Source: JBBSWB01 sp038046465 (GTDB lineage Archaea; Nanobdellota; Nanobdellia; Woesearchaeales; GW2011-AR9). Taken from it: DNA of 27,117 nucleotides. Below, one piece after another: positions 1-7,897 of the stretch; positions within the stretch are counted from its first letter, which is position 1; each line of letters begins with the position of its first letter. Position numbers and translations under genes: made by a program. Below the pieces are notes generated by a model, which made no database searches, was not told the origin of the DNA, and saw only the letters and a program-made list of their open reading frames with translations. The stretch covers positions 1 through 27,117 of the forward strand of contig JBBSWB010000050.1 in the NCBI GenBank assembly GCA_038046465.1, written 5' to 3'.

Positions 1-162
1 ATAAACTCTTTCTTTGTTGGAACATATGTGCTCTAAGTTATGCAGTTATCTATATTAAAGAAATAAATCCTTTTAAAGTTTGTGATAGATTAAATCATTA
101 AGGACAGTTTAATCGGATAAAAAAAATGAAAAACAATTTTAGCAGAAAATTATTCTTAAACG
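1..162. other. Left-edge intergenic stretch
   Basis: This AT-rich stretch lies downstream of the minus-strand CCA gene. On the plus strand the first frame stays open for 11 codons and stops with TAA at 34-36. It could be the tail of a gene lying off the window, but it is too short to support. Nothing else is recognised here. Confidence 0.4.
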
Positions 163-1461
163 TTATTTTACAAAAGTAATTTTCTTGACTTTTTCCTGTA
201 CGTAATCGCTCTTTAACAAATGGTTAACAAAATCATTTAGCTTAGCGTGTTCTATTTTTACTTTAGCCATAATCCGGCCTTTCTCTTCGAAAGTAGTTTT
301 ATTTTTCTTTTTGAAATCAGCTACGTATTCTTTCATCGTTAATGGCGGACCGGAACGGATTTCGAATTGGGGCAGTTCTTTGCTAGCAAGAATAAAATAC
401 ATTACTGCTTTTTTATTGGTATCCCATTCCCAGCCAGATTTCTTAATTACAAAAGGCTTTAATTCCGTTTCCAAATAGTTGAACACTTTAAGCAGCTTCA
501 TTCCGACTACATCTATTTTTCCGGCAACTGGAATTGCTTGTAAAAAAACAAGGTTGCTTGCATCTTTGGGGTTGCTTGCATCTTTAGTTTTGTTTTTATC
601 CGCTTCTTTCTTTAAATCGGTGAGAGTAACTGTTTTTTTTTCAAAGAATTTAAGTTCTGGTTTTTTTAGGTATTCTTTAGCTAATTTTTTGAATTGATTA
701 AATTTATCTATCGATAAAGCCGCAGCAGCATTTCTGCTTTGGTCTACTGGATCAACAATAATTAAAGGTGACTGTAATTTAGATTTATTAATGTTAAACA
801 ACGCTTCTTTTCCAGAATAAAATTTGGAAGGATCAATAATCTCTTTCAAATTCCATTTTGGGGCTGCTGCTAATAGCGCTTTAAATGAGCCGTAGTAGAT
901 AGTCAAAATTTCTAATATATAACCGCTAAAACCACCGATATAAGACTCTGCTCCGTATAAACCATTAGCTTTACAGAATTGTTTGGCTAATCTAATGTCA
1001 TCTTTTACCGTTTTGCCTTGCTTATTGACCCATTGTGAGTGCAAATGTGAAACATCAGTAATGTTTACAGCTTGCTTAGATTTAGTTATAGCTAAGATAG
1101 GAACCACTTCAAAACTTAATTGTTGAAAAATTAATTGAAAATAATCCCTGCTGCCATGTAACCGCTCTAATTTTAGATTAGGAAAAGCTTTTTTGAGTGA
1201 AGGTTCTAACAGATTAGCTAATTGCTCGGATTGGTCGATAAATTTTTTATAATCAAATAAAACAAAAACATCTACATCATAATTTCCGGAAAGCCAGGTA
1301 TCTTTAGCCCCGCTTCCCCCCAAAATAGCTTGAGCATTTTTAAGCTGGGAGTTTAATTTTAGTAAAAAAGAAGTAACTATAGCTTTAAATTGGCTTTGTT
1401 CCTCTTTATTTGGCTTAATTTTGGAAAATACTTCTGTTATGATTAGATCGTCCGTTACCAT
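163..1461 (-). CDS. cca: CCA-adding enzyme (archaeal class I tRNA nucleotidyltransferase)
   Basis: It adds or repairs the 3' CCA of tRNA in the cytoplasm without a nucleic acid template. The 432 residues match the usual archaeal length. The nucleotidyltransferase head carries the GGS motif (residues 48-50), TWL, and the metal-binding pair D62-x-D64 in YDVDVFVLF. In the archaeal family a third carboxylate sits in a DVVP motif; here the motif is FEVVP (117-121), so Glu118 replaces Asp. The rest follows the archaeal tRNA NT layout, including a C-terminal region rich in Lys that contacts tRNA in the family. An 18-base tandem duplication (552-587) adds a short KDASNPKDASN stretch. The start codon has a TATA box centred about 28 bases upstream, so the mRNA is probably leaderless. 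It is divergent from the zinc-ribbon gene. Confidence 0.95.
   Translation of the reverse strand: MVTDDLIITEVFSKIKPNKEEQSQFKAIVTSFLLKLNSQLKNAQAILGGSGAKDTWLSGNYDVDVFVLFDYKKFIDQSEQLANLLEPSLKKAFPNLKLERLHGSRDYFQLIFQQLSFEVVPILAITKSKQAVNITDVSHLHSQWVNKQGKTVKDDIRLAKQFCKANGLYGAESYIGGFSGYILEILTIYYGSFKALLAAAPKWNLKEIIDPSKFYSGKEALFNINKSKLQSPLIIVDPVDQSRNAAAALSIDKFNQFKKLAKEYLKKPELKFFEKKTVTLTDLKKEADKNKTKDASNPKDASNLVFLQAIPVAGKIDVVGMKLLKVFNYLETELKPFVIKKSGWEWDTNKKAVMYFILASKELPQFEIRSGPPLTMKEYVADFKKKNKTTFEEKGRIMAKVKIEHAKLNDFVNHLLKSDYVQEKVKKITFVK
552..587. repeat. 18-bp tandem duplication inside cca
   Basis: Two adjacent 18-base units (552-569 and 570-587) differ at one position. They encode a repeated DASN-P-K type segment in the CCA-adding enzyme. 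The reading frame is kept, so this looks like a recent in-frame slippage duplication in a flexible loop. Confidence 0.8.
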
Positions 1462-1484
1462 TCTTATTTCTAAAAAGAAGCGGA

Positions 1485-1494
1485 TTATATAAAT
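1485..1494 (-). promoter_or_regulatory. TATA box for cca
   Basis: The sequence contains TTATATAA, which is its own reverse complement. It is centred about 28 bases upstream of the cca start codon at 1461, the spacing expected for a leaderless archaeal transcript. The plus-strand zinc-ribbon gene has its own better-placed box at 1521-1530. Confidence 0.6.
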
Positions 1495-1520
1495 TTATTT
1501 ACAATGGGGGGTAACACAAT

Positions 1521-1530
1521 TTTTTAAATA
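1521..1530 (+). promoter_or_regulatory. TATA box for the zinc-ribbon gene
   Basis: TTTTTAAATA is centred 26 bases before ATG 1552. This places the transcription start at the start codon. It argues for that ATG over the in-frame TTG at 1534. Confidence 0.55.
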
Positions 1531-1551
1531 TGCTTGCATCTCTTACTAGAA

Positions 1552-1842
1552 ATGGCTGTTTTAATTGTAAAAGTAAAATGTTTTCATTGTAATAAAGAAG
1601 TAGCTAAAGCACAATCCTTGCCGATTAAATCCATAAATAATGGAGAAAGATACAGCTGTTTTGATTGTTTTAAAAAAAACAAAACTCCGGCCTGGGGATT
1701 TGGAGATAAAGTTCCTCTTAAAAGAGAATTATATTGCGAACGGTGTAATTATTATTTTGCTTCTAAAATAAAATCCTGCCCTTACTGTAATAAAGCGGAT
1801 TTAGTCTCAGAAGCAAATGTTTCTATTAATGATCTGTTGTAA
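1552..1842 (+). CDS. Small double zinc-ribbon protein, function unknown
   Basis: This is a 96-residue protein with four Cys pairs that suggest two treble-clef or ribbon-type zinc sites. C10-x2-C13 pairs with C36-x2-C39 (CFHC and CFDC). C62-x2-C65 pairs with C76-x2-C79 (CERC and CPYC). A basic linker (KKNKTPAWGFGDKVPLKRE) separates the two sites. Such proteins usually bind nucleic acid or act as small structural subunits, but nothing here fixes the role. I chose ATG 1552 rather than TTG 1534 because a TATA box is centred 26 bases before it. It is followed about 110 bases later by a membrane protein gene with its own TATA box, so an operon is not needed. Confidence 0.8.
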   Translation: MAVLIVKVKCFHCNKEVAKAQSLPIKSINNGERYSCFDCFKKNKTPAWGFGDKVPLKRELYCERCNYYFASKIKSCPYCNKADLVSEANVSINDLL

Positions 1843-1920
1843 AGAATAAAACAGTTTAATTTTGTTGCATCCCTTAAGGTGATTTTAGTAACTTGCGTTC
1901 TATCAAAACGTTTTAGAAAC

Positions 1921-1929
1921 ATTTATTTA
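1921..1929 (+). promoter_or_regulatory. TATA box for the small membrane protein gene
   Basis: ATTTATTTA is centred about 28 bases upstream of ATG 1953, consistent with a leaderless transcript. It supports ATG 1953 over the upstream in-frame TTG at 1944. Confidence 0.5.
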
Positions 1930-1952
1930 CTAGCATCATTATATTGTATACT

Positions 1953-2348
1953 ATGATTAGGTGGATTAATCTTAAATTATCTGAATTTAAATATACTAGT
2001 AAATTTTATGTAGGGGTGGTGTTAATCATCAGCAGTTTTCTCCTGGCCAAATTAGTCCTTGCCACCTTTGTCATTTATTTTAATTATCCTTTGATTAGAT
2101 GGCTGTCAATTATTATTTATGTTCTGACCTGGCCCATGCTGTTTATTGGCGTATGGTGGGTGGGAAAAGAATATGCTAATGCTTTACATCGCTACTTTTC
2201 TTATCATTTTTATCACCAGTCATTAAAAGAAGGAACCAGGACCGCTTATAATAAAACTAAAGAGAAAACTAAAGAAATCCATTCTAATGTTAAAAGAAAA
2301 TTTGCTGAAAAATCCGCTAAATGGCCTAGAAAAAAGCAAAGTATATAA
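1953..2348 (+). CDS. Small membrane protein with two transmembrane segments
   Basis: This 131-residue protein has two strongly hydrophobic segments, near residues 18-42 (FYVGVVLIISSFLLAKLVLA) and 52-71 (SIIIYVLTWPMLFIGVWWVG). The C-terminal half is very basic and predicted helical, rich in Lys and Arg (KTKEKTKEIHSNVKRKF). The charged tail probably faces the cytoplasm, where it could touch nucleic acid or acidic lipid; that is inference. No family is recognised. The start is set by a TATA box 28 bases upstream. Confidence 0.75.
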   Translation: MIRWINLKLSEFKYTSKFYVGVVLIISSFLLAKLVLATFVIYFNYPLIRWLSIIIYVLTWPMLFIGVWWVGKEYANALHRYFSYHFYHQSLKEGTRTAYNKTKEKTKEIHSNVKRKFAEKSAKWPRKKQSI

Positions 2349-2378
2349 GCAAGTTAACCTCTCAACTTAAAAAACATT

Positions 2379-2386
2379 GGGGGTGG
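2379..2386 (+). promoter_or_regulatory. Strong SD before the cupredoxin-like lipoprotein
   Basis: GGGGGTGG lies 8 bases before ATG 2395. It decides the start in favour of ATG 2395 over the in-frame TTG 2377 and GTG 2383, and gives a lipoprotein signal peptide of normal length. Confidence 0.65.
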
Positions 2387-2394
2387 CCAATAAA

Positions 2395-2850
2395 ATGAGA
2401 AAATATTTGTGTGTGTCTTTACTAATTCTGGTGCTAGCATTAGCAGTTGGCTGTACAGAAAAAGTTAACTCAGATGCTGCTTTGCCGGTAGTTGGTGAAG
2501 CAAGTGAACCTGCAGCAGAAGCGGAAAGCGAACCAGAAACAGTTGTAGAAGAAGCAGTTGTTGAAGAACCTGTAAAAGAAGGAATACAGATAATTGGTTC
2601 TGATGGATTTAGTCCAGAAAAACTTACTGTTAAAGTTGGAGATACGGTGGTCTTTACTAACAAAGCTCTTCCTGCTGACAAAGTTAAGGATGCCGTTTTG
2701 GTAATTCAAAATACCCAAACTAAACAGACTAAAACTCCGGGCAAGATTTTCTACGGAGCGAGTTACGAACACACGTTTGACAAAGCAGGAACTTATTCCG
2801 TTTGGACTGTTGCTTATGCAGCAGTCAAAGGAACTGTGATTGTAGAATAA
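2395..2850 (+). CDS. Cupredoxin-like lipoprotein lacking most copper ligands
   Basis: This 151-residue protein starts with a signal peptide ending in a lipobox (LAVGC, lipidated Cys20). A Pro/Glu/Ala-rich acidic linker (about 25-62) follows, then a cupredoxin-like beta sandwich (about 64-151) with the typical FSPEKLTVKVGDTVVFTN opening and an AGTYSVWT strand near the end. In blue copper proteins the ligands are His, Cys, His and Met. Here only His126 is present; the usual Cys position is occupied by Trp137 and the following His and Met positions by non-ligands. The fold call rests on strand pattern, and the loss of the type 1 site is seen directly. It is probably anchored outside the cell membrane. 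A U-rich terminator follows. Confidence 0.75.
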   Translation: MRKYLCVSLLILVLALAVGCTEKVNSDAALPVVGEASEPAAEAESEPETVVEEAVVEEPVKEGIQIIGSDGFSPEKLTVKVGDTVVFTNKALPADKVKDAVLVIQNTQTKQTKTPGKIFYGASYEHTFDKAGTYSVWTVAYAAVKGTVIVE

Positions 2851-2861
2851 AAAATTTAATT

Positions 2862-2890
2862 CGTTCTTTTTTTTATTTTTATCTTTATTT
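2862..2890 (+). terminator. U-rich terminator after the cupredoxin-like gene
   Basis: Starting 12 bases after the stop codon the plus strand has a long T-rich run, including T8 and T5 blocks, without a clear hairpin. This is the usual form of an archaeal intrinsic terminator. The rest of the convergent gap to 2984 holds nothing recognisable. Confidence 0.55.
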
Positions 2891-2984
2891 AAATGGTTAT
2901 TTTCTTTATTATTGGCAGCATATTTCTTATTTACTTTTATAATGTAATTAAACAATGTACTGGCCTAGAAAAATATAATCTACT

Positions 2985-5900
2985 CTAAACTACCTTAAAA
3001 GTAAATTTGTTTACCAGACCTATAGATAGTTCTTTTACAGTTAAGGTCCAAGAACCTTTAGGTGCATTTTCTCCTAATAAGATTGGTAATGTATATTGCC
3101 CATCCCCTGCTGTGGCGGCATAGCGGGAGTAAGCGTGTTTCTTTCCAAAGGGATCAACAATTTCGATTTGGATTGGGAATATAGCCTTAATATTATAACC
3201 ATAAACACTATTAACACTGATCTTAATTGGAGTTAATTGGTTGCCATTAATAATTGCTTTAATTGCTGCCGATCGGATAGCGGTAACTGAAGGTATGTCA
3301 ATATTGACAAAATTTGGTTCAGCTCGATAAAATGCAATTAATTTTCCTTTTAATCTAGGGATAGAAATATCAAAGGTTACTTTTTGCCCGTCATACGTTG
3401 ACGGTAATTTCTTCCCACTGATTACATCGACCACAATCACTTCTGAGGGCACAGCTACACTTACGGTAGCAGTATTCTGCCCGGAATAAATATTTTGGCT
3501 AGTTAAATAACCAATTTGTTTTTGATTAATATCTTGGTTAACTGTTCCATCGCTATTGATTAAATCCTTACCCAACTTCTTGCCAATAACTGTATTAGCT
3601 ACCTCTACATATTCCTGTTTGGTATGTACATCCACTAACCACAGATATTTTGCGTCTCCGCCTTTATATTTTTTGTAAATAATCGTGTCGGAACTAATTT
3701 TAACTTCTGGAGTTACAAATTGATCCATAGCAGTACGAATCTCTTGCAGGTGCGCAGGATCAGCGTAATCTTGTGAATAATCGGGGTAAGCACACCCGCC
3801 CCATTTCACAAATTCCACTCCGGCATTCTTAACATTATTCCCAGTTAATCCTAGGTTAGAAGCAGCAGCTCCGCCTTCCAAAGTACCTGCATCAACAATG
3901 ACTGGAATATTTGAAGCTTGTAAGATATCAAATACATCTTGGCGTAGCCAGTTAACTCTGGATAAGACCACTGCATCATACTCTTTTAAACGTCCAGCTA
4001 AGATTTCTTCTTCGGCCACTGGTTCAACGTCAACGCCAGCTAATAATAGATTATCATAGGAGCACTGAGCAGCGGTTTGAGAGTAATCCCGATCATAACT
4101 TGCCTGAGTAAAAGGCACCAACAATCCTACTTTTCTTGTTTCTGGCTGAATTGCAGTAAACAAAGAACCAAATTTCTGAGCTACTGGACCAGTAACGTCT
4201 TTGGTCACTTTCCAGAATTCTGGACTAACTGCATTACCCCATGGTTGAGGAGTATCCATCCAATATTCAATTCCATCCACACCAGCTGCCATCAACAAGT
4301 AAAAAGTATTCCAAATATATGATTCTTCAGGCCAGTAGGCTTCGGGCATTACATACATCGGTAAATCCCGATTACCCATCCGACCAATTTCCGTCCAATA
4401 TAAATAACCCAGCATCGGGCGTGAATAAGACAAATACATATAATAAGAAAGCATATTAAACCCATTTTTACCAAAGTTGTAAGGGGGATAATGCCCACCA
4501 TCTGTATAAAATAAAGGCAACCCCATCCCGCCGGGAATTGGACCAATTTTTGCATTCGAATTGGCTTCTACTACTCCTTGCGTAACTGCTTTGTTGTATT
4601 CACCCAATACATCTTTGCTTAAGAAACGATTCCAAGCTAACCAAGTATTATTTACGGGAACAGCTCCAGCTTTACTTTGAGAGGGAAAAGGCGTAGGGTA
4701 AAGATCATAGCGGTATACTTTTAGTTCATTTCCTTCCTCTCTAATTTCAAAAGTAAAGTGGGTGCTTTTGATTCTCCATTTATTATTTTCAAATTTTTCT
4801 ATTGGTAAATCAGGTAACTCCATTTCCATTTCTTTGGATTTATCAATAATTATTTTAGCAAGAGCTCCCGGTTTATTTAATTCTGTAGGCAAATAAGGTT
4901 TAAATTCTAAACCCATATTAAACTTATAAACGGGATTGAATTCAGTTGGGCGGGGAGCAGTTAAACCAGTTAACTGTTTAAACCGTTCTTTATTTCTCGT
5001 TGCCCAATCCCAGCCACCATGAATACTAAAATCGTCGCTGGTAACAATTCGCGGGAAAAAGGATGGAAATTGGCTTACTCTTTTTACGATAGAAGACATT
5101 TCTATACCTGCTTTAACCCAAACCGTTTCATCTGAAAGACCTTCGCCAAGGTATCCTGCCCATTGCAATCCATTAGCATCTATCTTGGGAGTTAATAAGG
5201 CTAAAGCACCGTGCGGAATCAATCGCATCATAAAAGGCGCCCCTTCATCTAAAGTAGCATCAGCAACAGCAGCGGGTGGTTCTGTAGCCCGATAAAATAA
5301 AGGGCTAAGATAAGAAGATTCTAATTTTTTTAATCGCTCATAAGCCGCTGTACGAGTAGTATCTGCAGTGGTTCCAATTCCATAAAAGAAATCAGGTTCT
5401 GGTTTTAATCTTAATCCGATAACATGTTCTACTGAATCGATAACTTGAAAGCCAAACTGAGTATTTTTTTCCAGAGTAACTTTTAATAAATAATCCCCTA
5501 TAGCATAAGTTCCCGGATTAATGTTCATCAAAACAACTTCTGCTCGGCTGTTTGCGGAAGCAGTAACTTTCTTTTCGACTTGCTGTAGCAGTTGATTGCA
5601 ATAATATAAAGAAGCTTTAACTGTATATTCCTGATCTACATCTTTTTGATTTCTAAGAATTGCTTTAGCTTGAATCATATTTTCCCGAGTAAAATAATGT
5701 AATGCGGGTGCACCTGATTTTTCATTTACATCTTTAACTCCAGGAACTACTCCACCAGGACCAGATAAACTTTGAACTTTGGAAGCTTGTACAGCCACTT
5801 TAGTTTCTACTTCTAAAGACGTTTCCGGCAAAGCTTCGTAATCACTCTTTTTCATTACAATAATATCATCGAGCCAAACTGTTCCGGAACCGCTCTGAAA

Positions 5901-6674
5901 TAAGATACTCGGAGAAAGCACATTTCTATCAGCTGGAATCGGAATACTTGCTAATCGGTGTTCCCACTCAGGTATATTAATCGAGTTTGGATTGGTTGTA
6001 GTAAAAGGAGCCCAAAAGTAAGGTTCACTTAAAGGCGCATTAGTGCCTTCAATTTTACCAGATATCTGTAAAATAGTAAGATATGCATTTTTATTGATGA
6101 TATTTTCTCCTTTAACCCAATAAGAGATAACATATTCTGTATTTGGTTCAACGCCAACAACACCGCCGCCATAAGCTCCAGCAGTCATGCCTAGAACGCC
6201 ATGACATTTTGTTGGATCTTTAGCAGAAATCTTTAAAGAATATTTTCCACTATGTTTAACGTTACTGTCAAGTTCAAATTTAGATAACTCTTCAAAGTTA
6301 GAATACTTATAAGGTTTACCCCACCCTTGTATCCAACCTTCTGCGTCTAAGTCTTCAAAGTCTAATTTCCAAAGATATTTCTCTTTAATTTTATAAGATA
6401 AGTCTATAACGCACTGTGTATCTGCGGGTGCGTTTTCAGAAGCTACGGTTTTAGAAGCTTCAGAAGTAGCTATTTTAGAAGCAGCAACATAATTGCGTAT
6501 GGCTGTTTTAGAAGCTTTAATTGCATCTCCAACAAACGATTCTTGAGAACTTAATAAAAATACACCAAATAATAAAACAATTACCACTAAACCAATTATA
6601 CCTATTATGGCTATTTTTTTATTTTCAGCAGTAAACTTACTTTTCTGTTTAACTTTAGCTTTTTTTCGGTGCAT
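2985..6674 (-). CDS. Large membrane-anchored glycoside-hydrolase-like surface protein
   Basis: The 1229-residue protein begins with a basic stretch and one transmembrane helix (about 20-42), then an Ala/Ser/Lys-rich stalk. A jelly-roll segment resembling carbohydrate-binding modules lies near 100-285 (SGKYSLKIS, EYVISYWVKG, VWLDDIIVMK). A central region (about 430-860) has the look of a TIM-barrel glycosidase, with W-rich segments such as MPEAYWPEESYIWN and GVDGIEYWMD. Next is an alpha/beta segment (about 870-990; RKVGLLVPF, YDAVVLSRVNWL, IPVIVDAGT) like the glutamine-amidotransferase-like domain that follows the barrel in family 42 beta-galactosidases. The C-terminus has two beta-sandwich segments. 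Catalytic residues cannot be assigned, and substrate and family are unknown. The start has an SD (AGGTAG) five bases upstream. Confidence 0.65.
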   Translation of the reverse strand: MHRKKAKVKQKSKFTAENKKIAIIGIIGLVVIVLLFGVFLLSSQESFVGDAIKASKTAIRNYVAASKIATSEASKTVASENAPADTQCVIDLSYKIKEKYLWKLDFEDLDAEGWIQGWGKPYKYSNFEELSKFELDSNVKHSGKYSLKISAKDPTKCHGVLGMTAGAYGGGVVGVEPNTEYVISYWVKGENIINKNAYLTILQISGKIEGTNAPLSEPYFWAPFTTTNPNSINIPEWEHRLASIPIPADRNVLSPSILFQSGSGTVWLDDIIVMKKSDYEALPETSLEVETKVAVQASKVQSLSGPGGVVPGVKDVNEKSGAPALHYFTRENMIQAKAILRNQKDVDQEYTVKASLYYCNQLLQQVEKKVTASANSRAEVVLMNINPGTYAIGDYLLKVTLEKNTQFGFQVIDSVEHVIGLRLKPEPDFFYGIGTTADTTRTAAYERLKKLESSYLSPLFYRATEPPAAVADATLDEGAPFMMRLIPHGALALLTPKIDANGLQWAGYLGEGLSDETVWVKAGIEMSSIVKRVSQFPSFFPRIVTSDDFSIHGGWDWATRNKERFKQLTGLTAPRPTEFNPVYKFNMGLEFKPYLPTELNKPGALAKIIIDKSKEMEMELPDLPIEKFENNKWRIKSTHFTFEIREEGNELKVYRYDLYPTPFPSQSKAGAVPVNNTWLAWNRFLSKDVLGEYNKAVTQGVVEANSNAKIGPIPGGMGLPLFYTDGGHYPPYNFGKNGFNMLSYYMYLSYSRPMLGYLYWTEIGRMGNRDLPMYVMPEAYWPEESYIWNTFYLLMAAGVDGIEYWMDTPQPWGNAVSPEFWKVTKDVTGPVAQKFGSLFTAIQPETRKVGLLVPFTQASYDRDYSQTAAQCSYDNLLLAGVDVEPVAEEEILAGRLKEYDAVVLSRVNWLRQDVFDILQASNIPVIVDAGTLEGGAAASNLGLTGNNVKNAGVEFVKWGGCAYPDYSQDYADPAHLQEIRTAMDQFVTPEVKISSDTIIYKKYKGGDAKYLWLVDVHTKQEYVEVANTVIGKKLGKDLINSDGTVNQDINQKQIGYLTSQNIYSGQNTATVSVAVPSEVIVVDVISGKKLPSTYDGQKVTFDISIPRLKGKLIAFYRAEPNFVNIDIPSVTAIRSAAIKAIINGNQLTPIKISVNSVYGYNIKAIFPIQIEIVDPFGKKHAYSRYAATAGDGQYTLPILLGENAPKGSWTLTVKELSIGLVNKFTFKVV

Positions 6675-6774
6675 CTATCTACCTTTTTTTTAGATAATAA
6701 TAATAATGTAATTAGTAATAACAGTTTAGTATTTATTTGTTTCGGATAGGTTTAATCCATATTCCCAAGTAAAC

Positions 6775-6784
6775 ATTTAAAAAA
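6775..6784 (+). promoter_or_regulatory. TATA box for mnmH
   Basis: ATTTAAAAAA is centred about 28 bases before GTG 6808, which suggests a leaderless mRNA beginning with GTG. No SD is present. Confidence 0.5.
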
Positions 6785-6807
6785 GCGCTTCTTAACTAAT
6801 TAAATCA

Positions 6808-7830
6808 GTGGTTAATAAAATAACTGTAGAAGCAGCATTTGAACTTAAAAGCACACTGTTTATAGATGCAAGAACGCCCAAAGAATACGCAGAAGACCAT
6901 CTTTTGGGAGCAGTAAATGTTCCTTTGCTATCAAATGAAGAAAGGCACGAGATTGGTTTAATTTACAAACAACAATCACGGGAAAAAGCGATTGAAAAGG
7001 GGTTAGAATTATTTCCGACCAAAATCCCTTCTATCTATAATGCAGTAAAAGATCATAAAAATAAAACTATTGTTGTTTATTGTGCTAGAGGAGGGATGCG
7101 TTCTAATATTATTGCTTCATTGTTAGAATCAGTTGGATTTAAAGTCCTGCAACTAGAAGGCGGATACAAATCTTTTCGCAATTATCTTCTTCAGCAATTA
7201 AAAGATTTCAAGATTAAACCAAAGATAATTTGTTTGTATGGGTTAACTTGTTCAGGAAAAACAGAACTGCTAAAAAAACTTCCCAATGCTTTAGATTTAG
7301 AAGGCTTAGCTCAGCATCGGGGCAGTTTATATGGAGCAATTGGCTTAACTCCCCATTCCCAGAAAAAATTTGAAAATCTGCTACTGGATCGATTAAAACA
7401 GCTTAATGAAGAAAAATATATTTTTACTGAAGGGGAAAGTAGAAAAATAGGTAATGTAGAAATTCCTGCTGTTCTCTTTACAGCTATGAAAAAAGGAATA
7501 AATGTATTAGTTACCCGCAGCATCGACCGAAGAGCTGAGGAAGCAGTGAAAGAATATTTTTCTTCTCCGGAGAATATTAAAAAGATTATTGAGATCACTC
7601 CTCAATTAAAAGAAAATATTAGCCGGGAAAATAAAGAAGAAATAGTTAAATTAATTAACGAAAAAAAATATCAAGCAGCAGTTAAAATCCTGTTAGAGAA
7701 ATATTATGATCCTTTGTACGCCCATACTTTAAAGCAGCAGAAGTATACTTTTACAATTAATAACGATGATGTCGAGAAAGCAGTGGAAGAGATAAAAAGT
7801 AGATTACCAGAATTAAAATTAAAAAAGTAA
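6808..7830 (+). CDS. mnmH: tRNA 2-selenouridine synthase (fused rhodanese and P-loop)
   Basis: MnmH (SelU, YbbB) replaces sulfur by selenium in 2-thiouridine at tRNA position 34, using selenophosphate, through a geranylated intermediate. The 340 residues carry an N-terminal rhodanese domain (DARTPKEY at 20-27, catalytic-loop Cys92 in CARGGMRS) and a C-terminal P-loop domain (GLTCSGKT at 145-152). The family signature LDLEGLAQHRGS follows at about 162-173. The fused architecture matches bacterial MnmH; in methanogens such as Methanococcus the two halves are separate genes. No selenophosphate synthetase lies in the window, so the product might instead be geranyl-2-thiouridine. The start is GTG, supported by the TATA spacing. 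It faces the LamG lipoprotein gene across a short convergent gap. Confidence 0.93.
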   Translation: MVNKITVEAAFELKSTLFIDARTPKEYAEDHLLGAVNVPLLSNEERHEIGLIYKQQSREKAIEKGLELFPTKIPSIYNAVKDHKNKTIVVYCARGGMRSNIIASLLESVGFKVLQLEGGYKSFRNYLLQQLKDFKIKPKIICLYGLTCSGKTELLKKLPNALDLEGLAQHRGSLYGAIGLTPHSQKKFENLLLDRLKQLNEEKYIFTEGESRKIGNVEIPAVLFTAMKKGINVLVTRSIDRRAEEAVKEYFSSPENIKKIIEITPQLKENISRENKEEIVKLINEKKYQAAVKILLEKYYDPLYAHTLKQQKYTFTINNDDVEKAVEEIKSRLPELKLKK

Positions 7831-7851
7831 ATATTCAAAAAATAGAATATT
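7830..7851. terminator. Possible bidirectional terminator hairpin
   Basis: A perfect 7-base inverted repeat (AATATTC and GAATATT, 8-base loop) lies between two convergent genes. It is followed on the minus strand by T-rich sequence and preceded on that strand by T-rich runs at 7852-7895. It may end one or both transcripts. Confidence 0.35.
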
Positions 7852-7897
7852 AAAAAATAAATAATTAAACCCAAATTAAATTAAAAAATAATTAAAG

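Noticed and set aside
2470..2955. 161-codon open frame on the minus strand
   Set aside because: It overlaps the cupredoxin-like gene antisense; its translation is low-complexity (Asn, Phe, Lys) and shows no domain, while the plus-strand gene has a signal peptide and SD.
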